A DNA stretch of 64,000 nucleotides from Dethiosulfovibrio russensis (GCF_021568855.1 NZ_JAKGUG010000001.1:295165-359164), one strand, 5' to 3'; counted from the first letter of the stretch, positions 25,370-34,583 are shown. A program made the numbers and translations. Notes: generated by a model not told the origin, from the letters alone.

Positions 25370-28078
25370 ATGGTATCCTTTGATCACGCAGTTTGGGAGA
25401 AAAACCTTGTGGAACTCAGAGCGAGACAGCCTCTTTTGGCCTCTCTTCTCGAAGAACGTCTCTCCGATAGAGGTATCCCCTCTTTTGACGTATCTCACAG
25501 TCCGAAGGGAAAGTGGGTGCGTCTTCCTACGGAAGGGGAGATCGAGCCTTTTTTTGACGTTTCAACTGCCCGTCCTACCGAAAGAGACAAGGAAAAACAC
25601 GCTCTTTTTTTCGTTATGGGAGTGGGATATCCTCCCAGTCTATTTCATGTTCTCTGGGGTTTGCCTGTTGGTACATTGAGCGTCGTTGTCTTCGAGCCTA
25701 ACCTGGATCTTTTGATAATGACCCTGGGCATTACTTCGGTATATAGAGCGATACCCGCAGGGTGCCACCTTTCATTTCTGGCCACTCCAGAGACGCCTTT
25801 GGTCAGAGAGACCATCGGTGTGAATATACGTCCTCTCGGAGCTTTCGTCGTCATAGAAGGCAAGACGATTGAAAACAAAGGGGAGCTAGAGGTTTTTTAC
25901 GATACCTTTTCGGAGCTTTGGCGTTCCTTCGCCAAGGAGGTCAGAACCCACATAGACATTTTAGGCAATTCTCCGGAGGACACTCTTATCGGGGTTAGAC
26001 AGATAGCTCTGAACGCACCTTGGATACTGAAAAGTCCTCCCATAAGTCTTCTGGCCGATCGTTTCGAGAAAAGGCCATGTATCTGCGTCGCTTCAGGACC
26101 TTCTTTGGAAAAAAATATTCACCTTCTAAAAAGCATGGAGGATCGCTGCGTTATTATCTCTGCGGACACCGCCCTGCGACGTCTATTGGAAGAGGGCATT
26201 CACCCTCATGCTGTAGTGACGTTAGAGCGTCCCGTTCATACCTATACGAATTATTTCCGTTACTTGATGGAGAATTGGGAGAAAGAATGCAGTGAAATAC
26301 TCCTAGTCAGTCAAGGCGTTTCTCCGCCTCAAATTCAGGGTCGTTGGCCCGGCCCTAAAATCGTGGTCGGAAAGGTGGAGGTGCCTGTCGACCGTTGGTT
26401 TTTAGGCGAGCTGCTGGGGGGCAGCATAATGAGGTCCGGTATGTCCGTCGCTCACATGGCTCTCGTCCTCGCTCAGATCTTGGGAGCCGAGGACGTCGCT
26501 CTGATAGGTCAGGATCTTGCCTTCGGAGATGACGGAAGTTCCCATGCTGGCTCCACTGCGGCTTCTTCCGCTCAGTCTCTGGAAAAAGAGAGGGGACAGA
26601 AGGACTATCTGGAGATCCCCGGTGCTCTAGGGGGAACTGTAAAGACCCATCACATATGGTTCCTGTTCCTTCAGGTTTTCGAAAACCTGATACCGGATAT
26701 GAAGTTAAGAGTTCACGATTGTACCGAAGGGGGAGCCCTTATAAGAGGTACGGATGTTCGTCCTCTTCAGGAGTTCATGGATCTTTTTGTCGCTTCCTCT
26801 TCTCCCATGGAAGAAACTCCTGGTTCTGTCGTATCGGAACATCCAAGGTCTATCGACAAAGAGTCTATCTCTAAAATCCAGGATAAAATAGATTTCGGGC
26901 TTTCTGGTATAACATGGACTCTTTCGGAGGTCGACGAATTGGAAAAGATGGTCGACAGAGCCATATCTGCGGGACTAGCCCCTAAAAAACGGCGTGAGAT
27001 AGCGTCGGAAATGTCCGAGAGACTGGATAAACTAAACGGGATAAACCCGGTGTTGGCCTTTATCGGTCAGAGTTACGCCAACCTCTCCGGTATGGATATA
27101 GCCAGAACTAGATGGCTCGAGTCCGTCCCTCAGATAAGGGAATGGGAGACTATACATCGGGAGATGTTCAAGGCACATAGGATCTGTGCCAGATATATAA
27201 AACAATGGCTGGAATACGTCTCCGCCTTTTTGAAGGGCTTCCCCTCCGATGAGGATGTATTAGAAGAGTCGAGAAACACGACCTTAGAGAGCCTGTTAGG
27301 TGAGGATCATGATCTTATCGATGTTTCAGGTTCGGAGATGATCTCCTTCAATTTGACGCTGTCTCGGAGCGATCCGGTAACACAGGGTTGGTCTCTTGAC
27401 GATCGGTGGAAATGTGCCCTTGTCCTTCACGGTCAAGGACGGGCCGAGGAGGCCTCTTATCTGATGGAGTCGGTGGCTCTGGAACTTCAGGGACTTAGAC
27501 TGGAAAACAGTGTCATGGTACAGTTTCTAAAGGATTACGCCAAGATAGTCTCTACTCACGATCTGTGTTTCGTGCCTAAATACAGGCTTGCCAAGATGCT
27601 GCTTGACAACGCCAGGAGATACGACCCCGACGATAGAGATATAGAGAGACTGATCGACGATGTCATGGTCGGCTTGAGGACTTACCTGGAGGACATCGCC
27701 TCTTTCCGACTGATATCCGATCCTATCGGTTTCGAAACCAAACGGTTGGACGCTGACAGACTCTTGAACGAAGGGGATCTGGTGGGGACGATGAATATGG
27801 TTCTCGAGATAATTGAGGATTATCATAGCGAACGTCCAGGTGGTTGCGCCCCTCTCCTGGAATGGCTGGTGAAGACGTCTTTGGATTGCCTGGAAGCTCA
27901 GGATCCCTTGATAGCGGATACCTCACGGCATATATGCGAATCGCTTGGGAAAAACCCCGGTATCTTCAGAGAACTGGGAGTATCGGTTCCTATAAATTTG
28001 ATGGAGTTTTTTTCTCAGGACCTCAAGGTTTGGGAGTATATGTCCGAAAAAAAAGACGAGACAGGAGGTGATAGTTGA
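25370..28078 (+). CDS. maf: Maf-type motility accessory factor (DUF115), probable flagellin nonulosonate transferase
   Basis: Maf proteins are thought to transfer pseudaminic or legionaminic acid to flagellin Ser/Thr. The 902 residues contain the central MAF_flag10/DUF115 region: CVASGPSLEKNIHLLKSM near 225, ISADTALRRLLEEGIHPHAV, and the HMALVLAQILGAEDVALIGQ-DLAFGDDG stretch near 365-390. The C-terminal ~400 residues are helical and divergent. A GTG at 25367 is also in frame; the ATG at 25370 is better spaced from GAGGGGAG. Its place between csrA and flagellin, with the Pse genes just downstream, supports a flagellin substrate. Confidence 0.86.
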   Translation: MVSFDHAVWEKNLVELRARQPLLASLLEERLSDRGIPSFDVSHSPKGKWVRLPTEGEIEPFFDVSTARPTERDKEKHALFFVMGVGYPPSLFHVLWGLPVGTLSVVVFEPNLDLLIMTLGITSVYRAIPAGCHLSFLATPETPLVRETIGVNIRPLGAFVVIEGKTIENKGELEVFYDTFSELWRSFAKEVRTHIDILGNSPEDTLIGVRQIALNAPWILKSPPISLLADRFEKRPCICVASGPSLEKNIHLLKSMEDRCVIISADTALRRLLEEGIHPHAVVTLERPVHTYTNYFRYLMENWEKECSEILLVSQGVSPPQIQGRWPGPKIVVGKVEVPVDRWFLGELLGGSIMRSGMSVAHMALVLAQILGAEDVALIGQDLAFGDDGSSHAGSTAASSAQSLEKERGQKDYLEIPGALGGTVKTHHIWFLFLQVFENLIPDMKLRVHDCTEGGALIRGTDVRPLQEFMDLFVASSSPMEETPGSVVSEHPRSIDKESISKIQDKIDFGLSGITWTLSEVDELEKMVDRAISAGLAPKKRREIASEMSERLDKLNGINPVLAFIGQSYANLSGMDIARTRWLESVPQIREWETIHREMFKAHRICARYIKQWLEYVSAFLKGFPSDEDVLEESRNTTLESLLGEDHDLIDVSGSEMISFNLTLSRSDPVTQGWSLDDRWKCALVLHGQGRAEEASYLMESVALELQGLRLENSVMVQFLKDYAKIVSTHDLCFVPKYRLAKMLLDNARRYDPDDRDIERLIDDVMVGLRTYLEDIASFRLISDPIGFETKRLDADRLLNEGDLVGTMNMVLEIIEDYHSERPGGCAPLLEWLVKTSLDCLEAQDPLIADTSRHICESLGKNPGIFRELGVSVPINLMEFFSQDLKVWEYMSEKKDETGGDS

Positions 28079-28125
28079 GGGGTAAACCGGACTTCTCAAG
28101 TTCAGTAATAGGCGTTTCTTATCCC

Positions 28126-28159
28126 GTAGGCAAGGAAGCCTACCTATCAAACAAGGAGG
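28126..28159 (+). promoter_or_regulatory. Flagellin leader with two CsrA-type GGA sites
   Basis: A perfect 6-bp stem (GTAGGC at 28126-28131, GCCTAC at 28138-28143) presents the loop AAGGAA, which fits the CsrA target A-N-G-G-A in a hairpin loop. A second GGA lies 21 bases on, inside the Shine-Dalgarno AAGGAGG (28153-28159). In B. subtilis CsrA represses hag through two such sites, one covering the SD. fliW and csrA lie just upstream here. I see no convincing sigma-28 promoter in the 88-base gap. Confidence 0.65.
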
Positions 28160-28166
28160 TTACAAG

Positions 28167-30506
28167 ATGAGAGTCTATCATAACGTACCTGCACTTTTCG
28201 CTTATAACTCGCTTAACGCGACCAATAGCAACCTTCAGAAGTCGATCAACAAGCTGTCTACCGGTCTTAGGATCAACTCTGCCGCCGACGACGCCGCAGG
28301 TCTCGCCATCAGCGAGAAGATGCGTGCCCAGATCAACGGTCTGGACCAGGCCGTAAGCAACTCTCAGGACGGCATTTCCATGATCCAGACCGCCGAGGGA
28401 GCCCTCAACGAGACCCACTCCATCCTTCAGAGAATGAGAGAGCTCTCCGTCCAGTCGGCAAACGATACCCTTACCAACCAGGATCGTAAGTACATTCAGG
28501 ACGAGGTGGACCAGCTGTCCGAGGAGATCGATCGCATCTCCACCACCACCCAGTTCAACAAGAAAAAGCTTCTCGACGGAAGCGCCTCAGCCCTTTGGTC
28601 CTCCGATAAGCTGGAGACGAAGGCCTTTATAAGGGGAAGCCTTCGCACTGTCGACCAGTTCGGTCAGAAGTCGGCTGCAGAAGGCAACTACAAGATCTCC
28701 ATCAGCGCCAATCCCGGAGAGTCGGAGATTCAGAAGAGCGACGTGTTCACAATCAAGCACGAGAACGTGGCAATGAACGTCGGGCTCAACACCGAGGCCG
28801 GTGCACGCAGCGTGTCCATAGATAGCCTTCCCGCCGGGGATTACAATGTGACCGTTACTACCCCAACAGATATAATAGGTACTGCCAGCCAGAAGTATAA
28901 CTTCGGTGCCATAAGCGCCGGTACCGGTTATGCTACTGCCGCTGCTGGTGCAAGCATAATGTACGAAGTGTTGTCTGTGAACACCGCATCCAACACTGTC
29001 GTGGTCAGGGCAGAATCCTACGTCATGTCTGCCGGTGGAACAGTCACCAACCACAGGGACGAAAACCTTACCCTTACTACGGCCTCCAAGACTGCCTATA
29101 CAGGGCTGGGTTTCGATATGGGTACCGCTGCTCTTGCTATAGCGGATATTACTGCATTCCAGGTGGGTGGACGTTATGTGATGCATCTGGCCGGATCCGG
29201 TGCTGCTAACGTTGATGCATCCATAAACGTCAGTGCCTCTATCAACTCCACCTGGGCCGCTGCAGGAAACTGGTCCACCGCCGCTGCCGCTCTGGCTCAA
29301 GATCGTGGTTTTGGCGTGCAGCTTACCGCTCTTCAGAACAACGATGTCCACTTCAGGACTTTCTACCTGAACACCCAGAACGGTCAGGTCTTCCAGTCCG
29401 ATATCCGTATAGGTTTCAACGAGAATACGACGGCCTATACTTCCTTCGGAGACACCGCTGCTCTGGCCAGTTTCACCGCCGCCTACGTAGGGCAGGTAGC
29501 AGAGGGTGATGTGTCCCTGAGGGATTTGGACAAATTCTGGGACGCTAACGGTCGGTTCCTTCTCGACGATCCCCAGGATATAACCATAACCCAGGGAGAC
29601 GGTTCGAAGGCCAGCGTTACTCTCAACTCCACAGACACGTTGAACGACGTGGCCAAGAAACTCAACGACGCTATAGCCTTCGATCTCGGACAGTCCAAGT
29701 ATGTCGGAGCCGACGCCGATATGTTCGTCTCCTTCGTGGGAGAGGACGATGTCGTAGCATCCACTCCCGAGTCCGTCCAGGGCACGATGGTTATCCGTAG
29801 CGCCGTTTCCGGCAAAGGCGGAGAGCTGGCTTTCGCCGGTGACGAGGACGTAATAAACGCTCTCAGCCTCAACGTCATCCAGGATTCGTCGGAAAACGAG
29901 TTCCGCGTGAGCGTCCAGGATGCCCATAACGGAAACACCGTCGCTTCCGCCGTCAAGATCACCGGTAACATGCTTCGCGGCGTGGTTCACGAGAACGTCG
30001 ATGTAGAGTTCGACGCTATGGCCAATATCGATGTGGCCTGGTCCGATGCTGCTCGCGGATTCCTGCTCACAAGAGATTCCGACGTATATGAGACCACCGT
30101 CCACCTTGCCGATAACAGCACCGTCTTCCAGATCGGAGCCAACGAGAAGGAGGACATGGGCATAAGTATGGGCGACATGGGAGCCAGAGCTCTCGGCGTC
30201 GACTCCATAGTCGTCACTGACAGAGAGTCCGCCGCTCGTTCCATCACCGTTATCGACAATGCTATCGACAGCGTGTCTACCCAGAGAAGCGCTTTGGGTG
30301 CCTACCAGAACAGGTTGGATCACACCATCAACAACCTGACCGTTGCCAGCCAGAACCTGACCTCCGCCGAGAGCCGTATCCGCGATCTCGACATGGCCAA
30401 GGAAATGATGAACTTCACCAAGCTCAACATCCTTTCCCAGGCTGGAACCAACATGTTGGCTCAGGCCAACCAGCTGCCACAGAACGTCCTGTCGCTGCTC
30501 CGTTAA
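28167..30506 (+). CDS. fliC: Flagellin, large-insert type
   Basis: This is the filament protein, exported by the flagellar system. The 779 residues have the conserved D0/D1 N-terminus ([40 protein letters not shown]) and C-terminus ([20 protein letters not shown], ending [13 protein letters not shown]). E. coli-type flagellins have about 500 residues. Here the variable D2/D3 region (about 180-640) is expanded and rich in Ala, Ser and Thr, offering sites for O-glycosylation. It includes a [14 protein letters not shown] module shared with FlgK and FlgL. Flanking maf and pse genes suggest pseudaminic-type modification. A strong terminator follows directly. Confidence 0.96.
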   Translation: MRVYHNVPALFAYNSLNATNSNLQKSINKLSTGLRINSAADDAAGLAISEKMRAQINGLDQAVSNSQDGISMIQTAEGALNETHSILQRMRELSVQSANDTLTNQDRKYIQDEVDQLSEEIDRISTTTQFNKKKLLDGSASALWSSDKLETKAFIRGSLRTVDQFGQKSAAEGNYKISISANPGESEIQKSDVFTIKHENVAMNVGLNTEAGARSVSIDSLPAGDYNVTVTTPTDIIGTASQKYNFGAISAGTGYATAAAGASIMYEVLSVNTASNTVVVRAESYVMSAGGTVTNHRDENLTLTTASKTAYTGLGFDMGTAALAIADITAFQVGGRYVMHLAGSGAANVDASINVSASINSTWAAAGNWSTAAAALAQDRGFGVQLTALQNNDVHFRTFYLNTQNGQVFQSDIRIGFNENTTAYTSFGDTAALASFTAAYVGQVAEGDVSLRDLDKFWDANGRFLLDDPQDITITQGDGSKASVTLNSTDTLNDVAKKLNDAIAFDLGQSKYVGADADMFVSFVGEDDVVASTPESVQGTMVIRSAVSGKGGELAFAGDEDVINALSLNVIQDSSENEFRVSVQDAHNGNTVASAVKITGNMLRGVVHENVDVEFDAMANIDVAWSDAARGFLLTRDSDVYETTVHLADNSTVFQIGANEKEDMGISMGDMGARALGVDSIVVTDRESAARSITVIDNAIDSVSTQRSALGAYQNRLDHTINNLTVASQNLTSAESRIRDLDMAKEMMNFTKLNILSQAGTNMLAQANQLPQNVLSLLR

Positions 30507-30526
30507 TTGAACTAGACGACTCGGCT

Positions 30527-30563
30527 AAAGAGGCGGGAGGGAGCTCCCTCCCGCCTCTTTTTT
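30527..30563 (+). terminator. Rho-independent terminator after flagellin
   Basis: A perfect palindrome with 17-base arms (30527-30543 and 30544-30560) is centred on GAGCTC. It is GC-rich and followed by T residues (a run of six, 30558-30563). It lies 20 bases after the flagellin stop, as expected for a highly expressed monocistronic filament mRNA. Confidence 0.9.
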
Positions 30564-30587
30564 AAAACCCGAAAGGGGGCATGACAA

Positions 30588-30956
30588 GTGACGGTAGAAA
30601 ACCTTGTTCCGTCATCTTCTCCCTCATCGAGGTACGTCGTGTCCGATGGAAGTTTAGTAGGGCGTCAGGTAGATGTAAAAGATAGGGTCGCCTCCGTACA
30701 GAGGTCGGATGAGTTTCCCCGTCCTGGAAAAGAAGAGATAAAGCATTCTTTGGCGAAAGCCGAAGAGGTGGCTCAGGCTTTCGACAGACAGATCCGTTTC
30801 CGTTTCAGGGAAGAGGCCAATGAATTTCAGGTCGAGGTACTTGAAAAGGACGGATCGGAGGAAAAAGTCATAAGGAAAATACCACCTGACAGCGTTATCA
30901 ACTTCATAGAGCACGTACAGGAGATGTTCGGAGCTTTGATCGACGTGGAAGCGTGA
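30588..30956 (+). CDS. flaG: Flagellar protein FlaG
   Basis: FlaG influences filament length in several bacteria; its exact role is unclear. The 122 residues have a disordered Ser-rich N-terminus and the FlaG domain. The domain carries AEEVAQAFDRQIRFRFREEA, then FQVEVLEKDG and VIRKIPPDSVINFIEHVQEM. The start is GTG, 8 bases after GAAAGGGGG; an ATG at 30581 is out of frame. It follows the flagellin terminator and is itself followed by a hairpin terminator. Confidence 0.9.
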   Translation: MTVENLVPSSSPSSRYVVSDGSLVGRQVDVKDRVASVQRSDEFPRPGKEEIKHSLAKAEEVAQAFDRQIRFRFREEANEFQVEVLEKDGSEEKVIRKIPPDSVINFIEHVQEMFGALIDVEA

Positions 30957-30979
30957 CGATCGGAGAATCGACGGTATTG

Positions 30980-31013
30980 AGAGGCTTCCGCCAGAGGTGC
31001 GGCGGCCTCTTTT
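30980..31013 (+). terminator. Rho-independent terminator after flaG
   Basis: AGAGG (30980-30984) pairs with CCTCT (31006-31010), and CCGCC (30988-30992) with GGCGG (31001-31005). There is a 3-base bulge and an 8-base loop, followed by TTTT. It separates flaG from the pse genes. Confidence 0.7.
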
Positions 31014-31054
31014 GACTTTTATCCGGACCAATGTCCGATGAAGGGTGTGTCTTT

Positions 31055-32056
31055 ATGTTTAACGATAGATCGATACTTATAACCGGAGGAACCGGTTCTT
31101 TCGGAAAGGCCTTTATCGGCAGACTGTTGAAGGGATGGAACCCCAAGCGAATAGTCGTATATTCCAGAGACGAATTCAAACAGTACGAAATGCAGCAGGT
31201 TTACGATGCCCCGTGCATGAGATATTTCATCGGAGATGTCCGCGACGGTGACCGTCTCTCCATGGCTATGAAAGGGATCGACTTCGTCGTTCATGCCGCC
31301 GCCTTGAAGCAGGTCCCTGCCGCCGAATACAACCCCATGGAATGCATAAAGACGAACGTGGACGGAGCATACAACGTCATACAGGCGGCCATAGCCAACG
31401 ACGTGGACAGAGTGGTAGCCCTATCGACGGACAAAGCGGCCAACCCCATAAACCTCTACGGAGCGACGAAACTCTGCTCGGATAAACTCTTCACCGCTGC
31501 CAACAATCTCGTAGGAGAAGGAAGAACCCGATTTTCCGTCGTTCGTTACGGCAACGTAATGGGATCCAGAGGATCGGTAATACCTTTTTTCAGAAAGCTA
31601 GTCGAGAAAAACGCTCCCGAAATACCGATAACCCACGACGGCATGACCCGTTTTTGGATAACTCTCCCTCAGGGAGTGGACTTCGTGGTGAAAGCCTTTC
31701 TGCGTATGCAGGGAGGGGAGCTCTTCGTACCTAAAATCCCATCGGCCAAGGTGGTGGACATCGCCACAGCCATAGCTCCGAAAACGCCTCAGAAAAAAGT
31801 CGGAATTAGGCCGGGTGAAAAACTCCACGAAATTATGTGTCCTCTGGACGACGCCAGAAATGTCCTCGAGTTCAAAGACCACTTCGTCATAACGCCGTCG
31901 CTTACCTTTCAGTCTCACAGGGATTTCCAAAGAAACGAACTGGGAGAGACCGGCAAACCAGTAGCTGAGAATTTCGTGTATAGCTCTGGAGAAAACGAAT
32001 GGTTCCTTACGGTCAAAGAAATAGCGCAAATGATAGAGCGTAACTGTGCAAGATAG
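31055..32056 (+). CDS. pseB: UDP-N-acetylglucosamine 4,6-dehydratase (inverting) PseB
   Basis: PseB makes UDP-4-keto-6-deoxy-L-AltNAc from UDP-GlcNAc, the first step of pseudaminic acid synthesis. The 333 residues have the NAD(P) motif GGTGSFG at 11-17 and the catalytic set STDKAANPINLYGATK, with D126, K127, Y135 and K139. This is the FlaA1/PseB subtype of short-chain dehydrogenase. The ATG at 31055 is preferred over 31031 because AAGGGTG is well spaced and MFNDRSILITGGTGSFGKAF is the usual PseB beginning. It opens a six-step gene set with pseF-pseI, a formyltransferase, pseG and pseC. Confidence 0.93.
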   Translation: MFNDRSILITGGTGSFGKAFIGRLLKGWNPKRIVVYSRDEFKQYEMQQVYDAPCMRYFIGDVRDGDRLSMAMKGIDFVVHAAALKQVPAAEYNPMECIKTNVDGAYNVIQAAIANDVDRVVALSTDKAANPINLYGATKLCSDKLFTAANNLVGEGRTRFSVVRYGNVMGSRGSVIPFFRKLVEKNAPEIPITHDGMTRFWITLPQGVDFVVKAFLRMQGGELFVPKIPSAKVVDIATAIAPKTPQKKVGIRPGEKLHEIMCPLDDARNVLEFKDHFVITPSLTFQSHRDFQRNELGETGKPVAENFVYSSGENEWFLTVKEIAQMIERNCAR

Positions 32057-32064
32057 AGTGTAAA

Positions 32065-33822
32065 ATGATAATAGCCCTGATCCCCGCCAGAGGGGGAAGC
32101 AAGAGAATACCGGGTAAAAATATACGACCATTTTTGGGCAAACCGATAATGGCTTACTCCATAGAGGCTGCTGTGAAAACAGGTCTTTTCGACAAGGTGA
32201 TAGTCTCGACGGACGACGAAAAAATAGCCGACGTAGCTCGTTCCTACGGTGCCGAAGTTCCCTTTATCCGTCCGGAAAGACTGTCGGACGACCATACAGG
32301 AACCGATGCGGTTGTCCGTCACTGCCTGGAATGGCATGAAAAACGAGGGGACATCGTCACCCATATATGCTGTATATACGCCACGGCCCCGTTCGTACAG
32401 GTAGAGGATATAATAAAGGGGTATGAAAAAGTCTGTGAAGAGGGAACGGCATCCTCTTTTTCCGTAACCCCTTTCGAATATCCCATATACCGCGGATTGA
32501 AGCTCTCCGAGGACGGCCATGTGGAGATGATCTGGCCGGAATACCAGTCCTCGAGATCGCAGGATCTGCCGGAGGCCTACCACGATGCGGGGCAGTTCTA
32601 CTGGCTGAACGTATCGGAGATGTCCGAAGAGGGCCCCCTCTTCTTCAGCCGAAACGCCAGGCCTGTCATATTGCCGTCCTGGAGAGTTCAAGACATAGAC
32701 ACGTTGGACGACTGGAAAAGGGCCGAGCAGATATTCCGTATGATAGAGAAAAAAACGAAGAGTAAGTTTATAAAAAAAGGAGGTTCTTCCATGACGGACT
32801 CTATTCTCATGGCAGGAAGACCTGTAGGCGAAAAGCACCCCTGCTTTATAATTGCCGAGGTAGGTGCTAACCACAATCGTTCCTACGATCTGGCGTTGCG
32901 GCATATAGACGCAGCAGTCGAGGCCGGTGCGGACGCCGTAAAATTTCAGATCTACTCGGCGGACAGTCTTTATTCCAAAAAGACACCTCGTCACTCCGGA
33001 TACGACAAGGACCTCCATACCCTCATATCGGAGATAGAGACTCCCAGGGAATGGCTTCCCAAGCTTGCCGACTACTGCAATAAAAAAAACATACTTTTTT
33101 TCGCCACCCCCTTCGACCACGAGGCGGTGGACGAACTGAACAAAGTCAGCGAATTCTTCAAAATAGCATCCTTTGAACTGGTAGATCTGGATCTAGTAAG
33201 ATATTGCGCCTCCAAGGGCAAGCCGATGATAATCTCTACCGGTCTGGCCGACATGGAGGAGATAGAGGACGCCTATAGAGCCTGTGTGGAGGCCGGTAAC
33301 GAGAATATAGTCTTTCTTCAGTGTGCCTCCGTCTATCCTGCTCCTCCTCATATAATGAATCTGAAAAGCATGGAGACCATACGTAGGGCTTTCGGAACCC
33401 TGGTGGGGTTATCGGACCACACGCCGGGTGTACATATATCCGTTGCTGCCGTAGCAATGGGAGCGTCTGTTGTGGAGAAACACTTCACCTTGGACAGATC
33501 AATGGAGGGGCCGGACCATCCCTTCGCCATAGAGCCCGACGAACTAAGGGAATTGGTCAGGCAGATAAGGGAAGTCGAATCGGCCATGGGGGACGGTCGC
33601 AAACTGGGACCTTCCCAGGAGGAGATGGAGTTCTATCAAAAGGCCAGGAGAAGCCTCCATGCATCTAGGGATATAAAAGCGGGAGAGACCATAACGGAGG
33701 GTATGTTGACCTGTAAAAGACCTGGACTTGGTATCGCTCCCAAACACTCTGATATATTGGTGGGAAGAACCGCCGAGATCGACATAGAAAGAGACCAGTG
33801 GATCACCTGGGAAATGATTTAA
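32065..33822 (+). CDS. pseFI: PseF-PseI fusion: CMP-pseudaminic acid cytidylyltransferase + pseudaminic acid synthase
   Basis: One uninterrupted frame of 585 residues holds two enzymes that are normally separate. Residues 1-235 are a PseF/NeuA-type cytidylyltransferase (ALIPARGGSKRIPGKNI at about 5-21, then VIVSTDDEKIADVA), which activates Pse with CTP. Residues from about 245 are a PseI/NeuB synthase (IIAEVGANHNRSYDLA, KFQIYSADSLY, SFELVDLDL, LSDHTPGV, VVEKHFTLDRSMEGPDH). A C-terminal SAF domain (LHASRDIKAGETITEGML) completes it. PseI condenses the 6-deoxy-altrose derivative with phosphoenolpyruvate. The linker is short, Lys-rich and ends MTDSILMAGRP, like a native PseI start. An internal ribosome-binding site precedes that Met. 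Confidence 0.9.
   Translation: MIIALIPARGGSKRIPGKNIRPFLGKPIMAYSIEAAVKTGLFDKVIVSTDDEKIADVARSYGAEVPFIRPERLSDDHTGTDAVVRHCLEWHEKRGDIVTHICCIYATAPFVQVEDIIKGYEKVCEEGTASSFSVTPFEYPIYRGLKLSEDGHVEMIWPEYQSSRSQDLPEAYHDAGQFYWLNVSEMSEEGPLFFSRNARPVILPSWRVQDIDTLDDWKRAEQIFRMIEKKTKSKFIKKGGSSMTDSILMAGRPVGEKHPCFIIAEVGANHNRSYDLALRHIDAAVEAGADAVKFQIYSADSLYSKKTPRHSGYDKDLHTLISEIETPREWLPKLADYCNKKNILFFATPFDHEAVDELNKVSEFFKIASFELVDLDLVRYCASKGKPMIISTGLADMEEIEDAYRACVEAGNENIVFLQCASVYPAPPHIMNLKSMETIRRAFGTLVGLSDHTPGVHISVAAVAMGASVVEKHFTLDRSMEGPDHPFAIEPDELRELVRQIREVESAMGDGRKLGPSQEEMEFYQKARRSLHASRDIKAGETITEGMLTCKRPGLGIAPKHSDILVGRTAEIDIERDQWITWEMI
32777..32793 (+). promoter_or_regulatory. Internal ribosome-binding site inside pseF-pseI
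   Basis: AAAGGAGG (32776-32783), then 7 bases to an in-frame ATG at 32791-32793. This is a full-strength SD at exactly the domain junction. It would let a separate ~343-residue PseI be made from the same message. It also suggests that the fusion arose by loss of a stop codon between two adjacent genes. Confidence 0.7.
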
Positions 33823-34583
33823 TGATCCCTTTTATATATGCTTCCAATAACGAAAACGGTTACCGTTGTGCATTGAATTTAAGGGATTATAACTGCGTTC
33901 CCGAGCTATTATTGTTGCATCCCCTAGGAAAAGGTAAAATGCAGGATGAGATAAGGTCCGTTTTTCCCGATGTGCCTTGTGTTTATTGGGGAAGTGACCT
34001 TAAAACGCTTGAAGATGATTACGGTGTAGATCTTTCTTCTTTGATCCTTCTTTCGATCAATTTTGGCTATTTGTTTAATAACCGAGATCTAGCTTTGTTT
34101 AGGGATGCCTGGAATCTCCATATCGGTTATCTTCCATGGAATAGAGGGAGTAACCCCAACGTGTGGTCGATCATAGAAGGAACTCCTGCAGGGGTGACTT
34201 TACACAGGATTTCGGAGAAACTCGACGGAGGAGAGATCCTGAAAGCGGAGAGAGTCGATGTTTTTTCTTGGGATACGGGATATACGCTTTATTTTAGGTT
34301 GGTCAGTAAATCTGAAGAAATGATCCAGTACATTGCAGACCTACTTCACGAAAGAGAGAGTCTGAAGTCTTTTTTGCCTGATTCCCCGGGCTCCTTTCAT
34401 TGCCTTAGAGATTTCGAAGAGGTCAAGCTAATCAACTTGGATAGCGTCGATTCTTTTAAAGGGTTTATAGATCGTGTGAGGGCCTTGACTTTCCCTCCTT
34501 ACAAAAACGCTTATTTTTTGGATGAAAACGGACGAAAGGTTTTTGTGGATATCGTCTTGTCCCCGGAGGATGACCTCGAATGA
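33822..34583 (+). CDS. Formyltransferase-family protein, probable nucleotide-sugar N-formyltransferase
   Basis: The 253 residues carry the catalytic triad of N10-formyl-THF-dependent sugar formyltransferases: N98 and H100 in WNLHIGYLPWNRG, and D135 in KLDGGEI. GVTLHRIS lies in between; alignment by eye to ArnA gives N102/H104/D140. The C-terminal part (RALTFPPYKNAYFLDENGRK) resembles the accessory domain of these enzymes. It occupies the place expected for the acetyltransferase PseH. It may therefore formylate the 4-amino group made by PseC, giving a 7-N-formyl pseudaminic acid. The gene is clearly richer in A and T than its neighbours, suggesting acquisition. The start overlaps pseF-pseI (TAATG). 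Confidence 0.72.
   Translation: MIPFIYASNNENGYRCALNLRDYNCVPELLLLHPLGKGKMQDEIRSVFPDVPCVYWGSDLKTLEDDYGVDLSSLILLSINFGYLFNNRDLALFRDAWNLHIGYLPWNRGSNPNVWSIIEGTPAGVTLHRISEKLDGGEILKAERVDVFSWDTGYTLYFRLVSKSEEMIQYIADLLHERESLKSFLPDSPGSFHCLRDFEEVKLINLDSVDSFKGFIDRVRALTFPPYKNAYFLDENGRKVFVDIVLSPEDDLE

Noticed and set aside
28079..28125. A sigma-28 promoter directly before the flagellin hairpin
   Set aside because: TAAA at 28083 with TCAGTAAT 15 bases later matches only 3 of 8 positions of the -10. This is not good enough to call.
28587..30323. A 578-codon open frame on the minus strand inside the flagellin gene
   Set aside because: It mirrors the sense frame through the codon bias of an Ala/Ser/Thr-rich repetitive gene. 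It has no SD or recognisable domain, and the sense strand is an unmistakable flagellin.
32065..33822. NeuA-NeuB or legionaminic acid synthesis instead of pseudaminic acid
   Set aside because: The cluster has PseB (inverting dehydratase), PseC and PseG types, with no NeuC-like epimerase and no LegB-type retaining dehydratase. Pse is the better fit.
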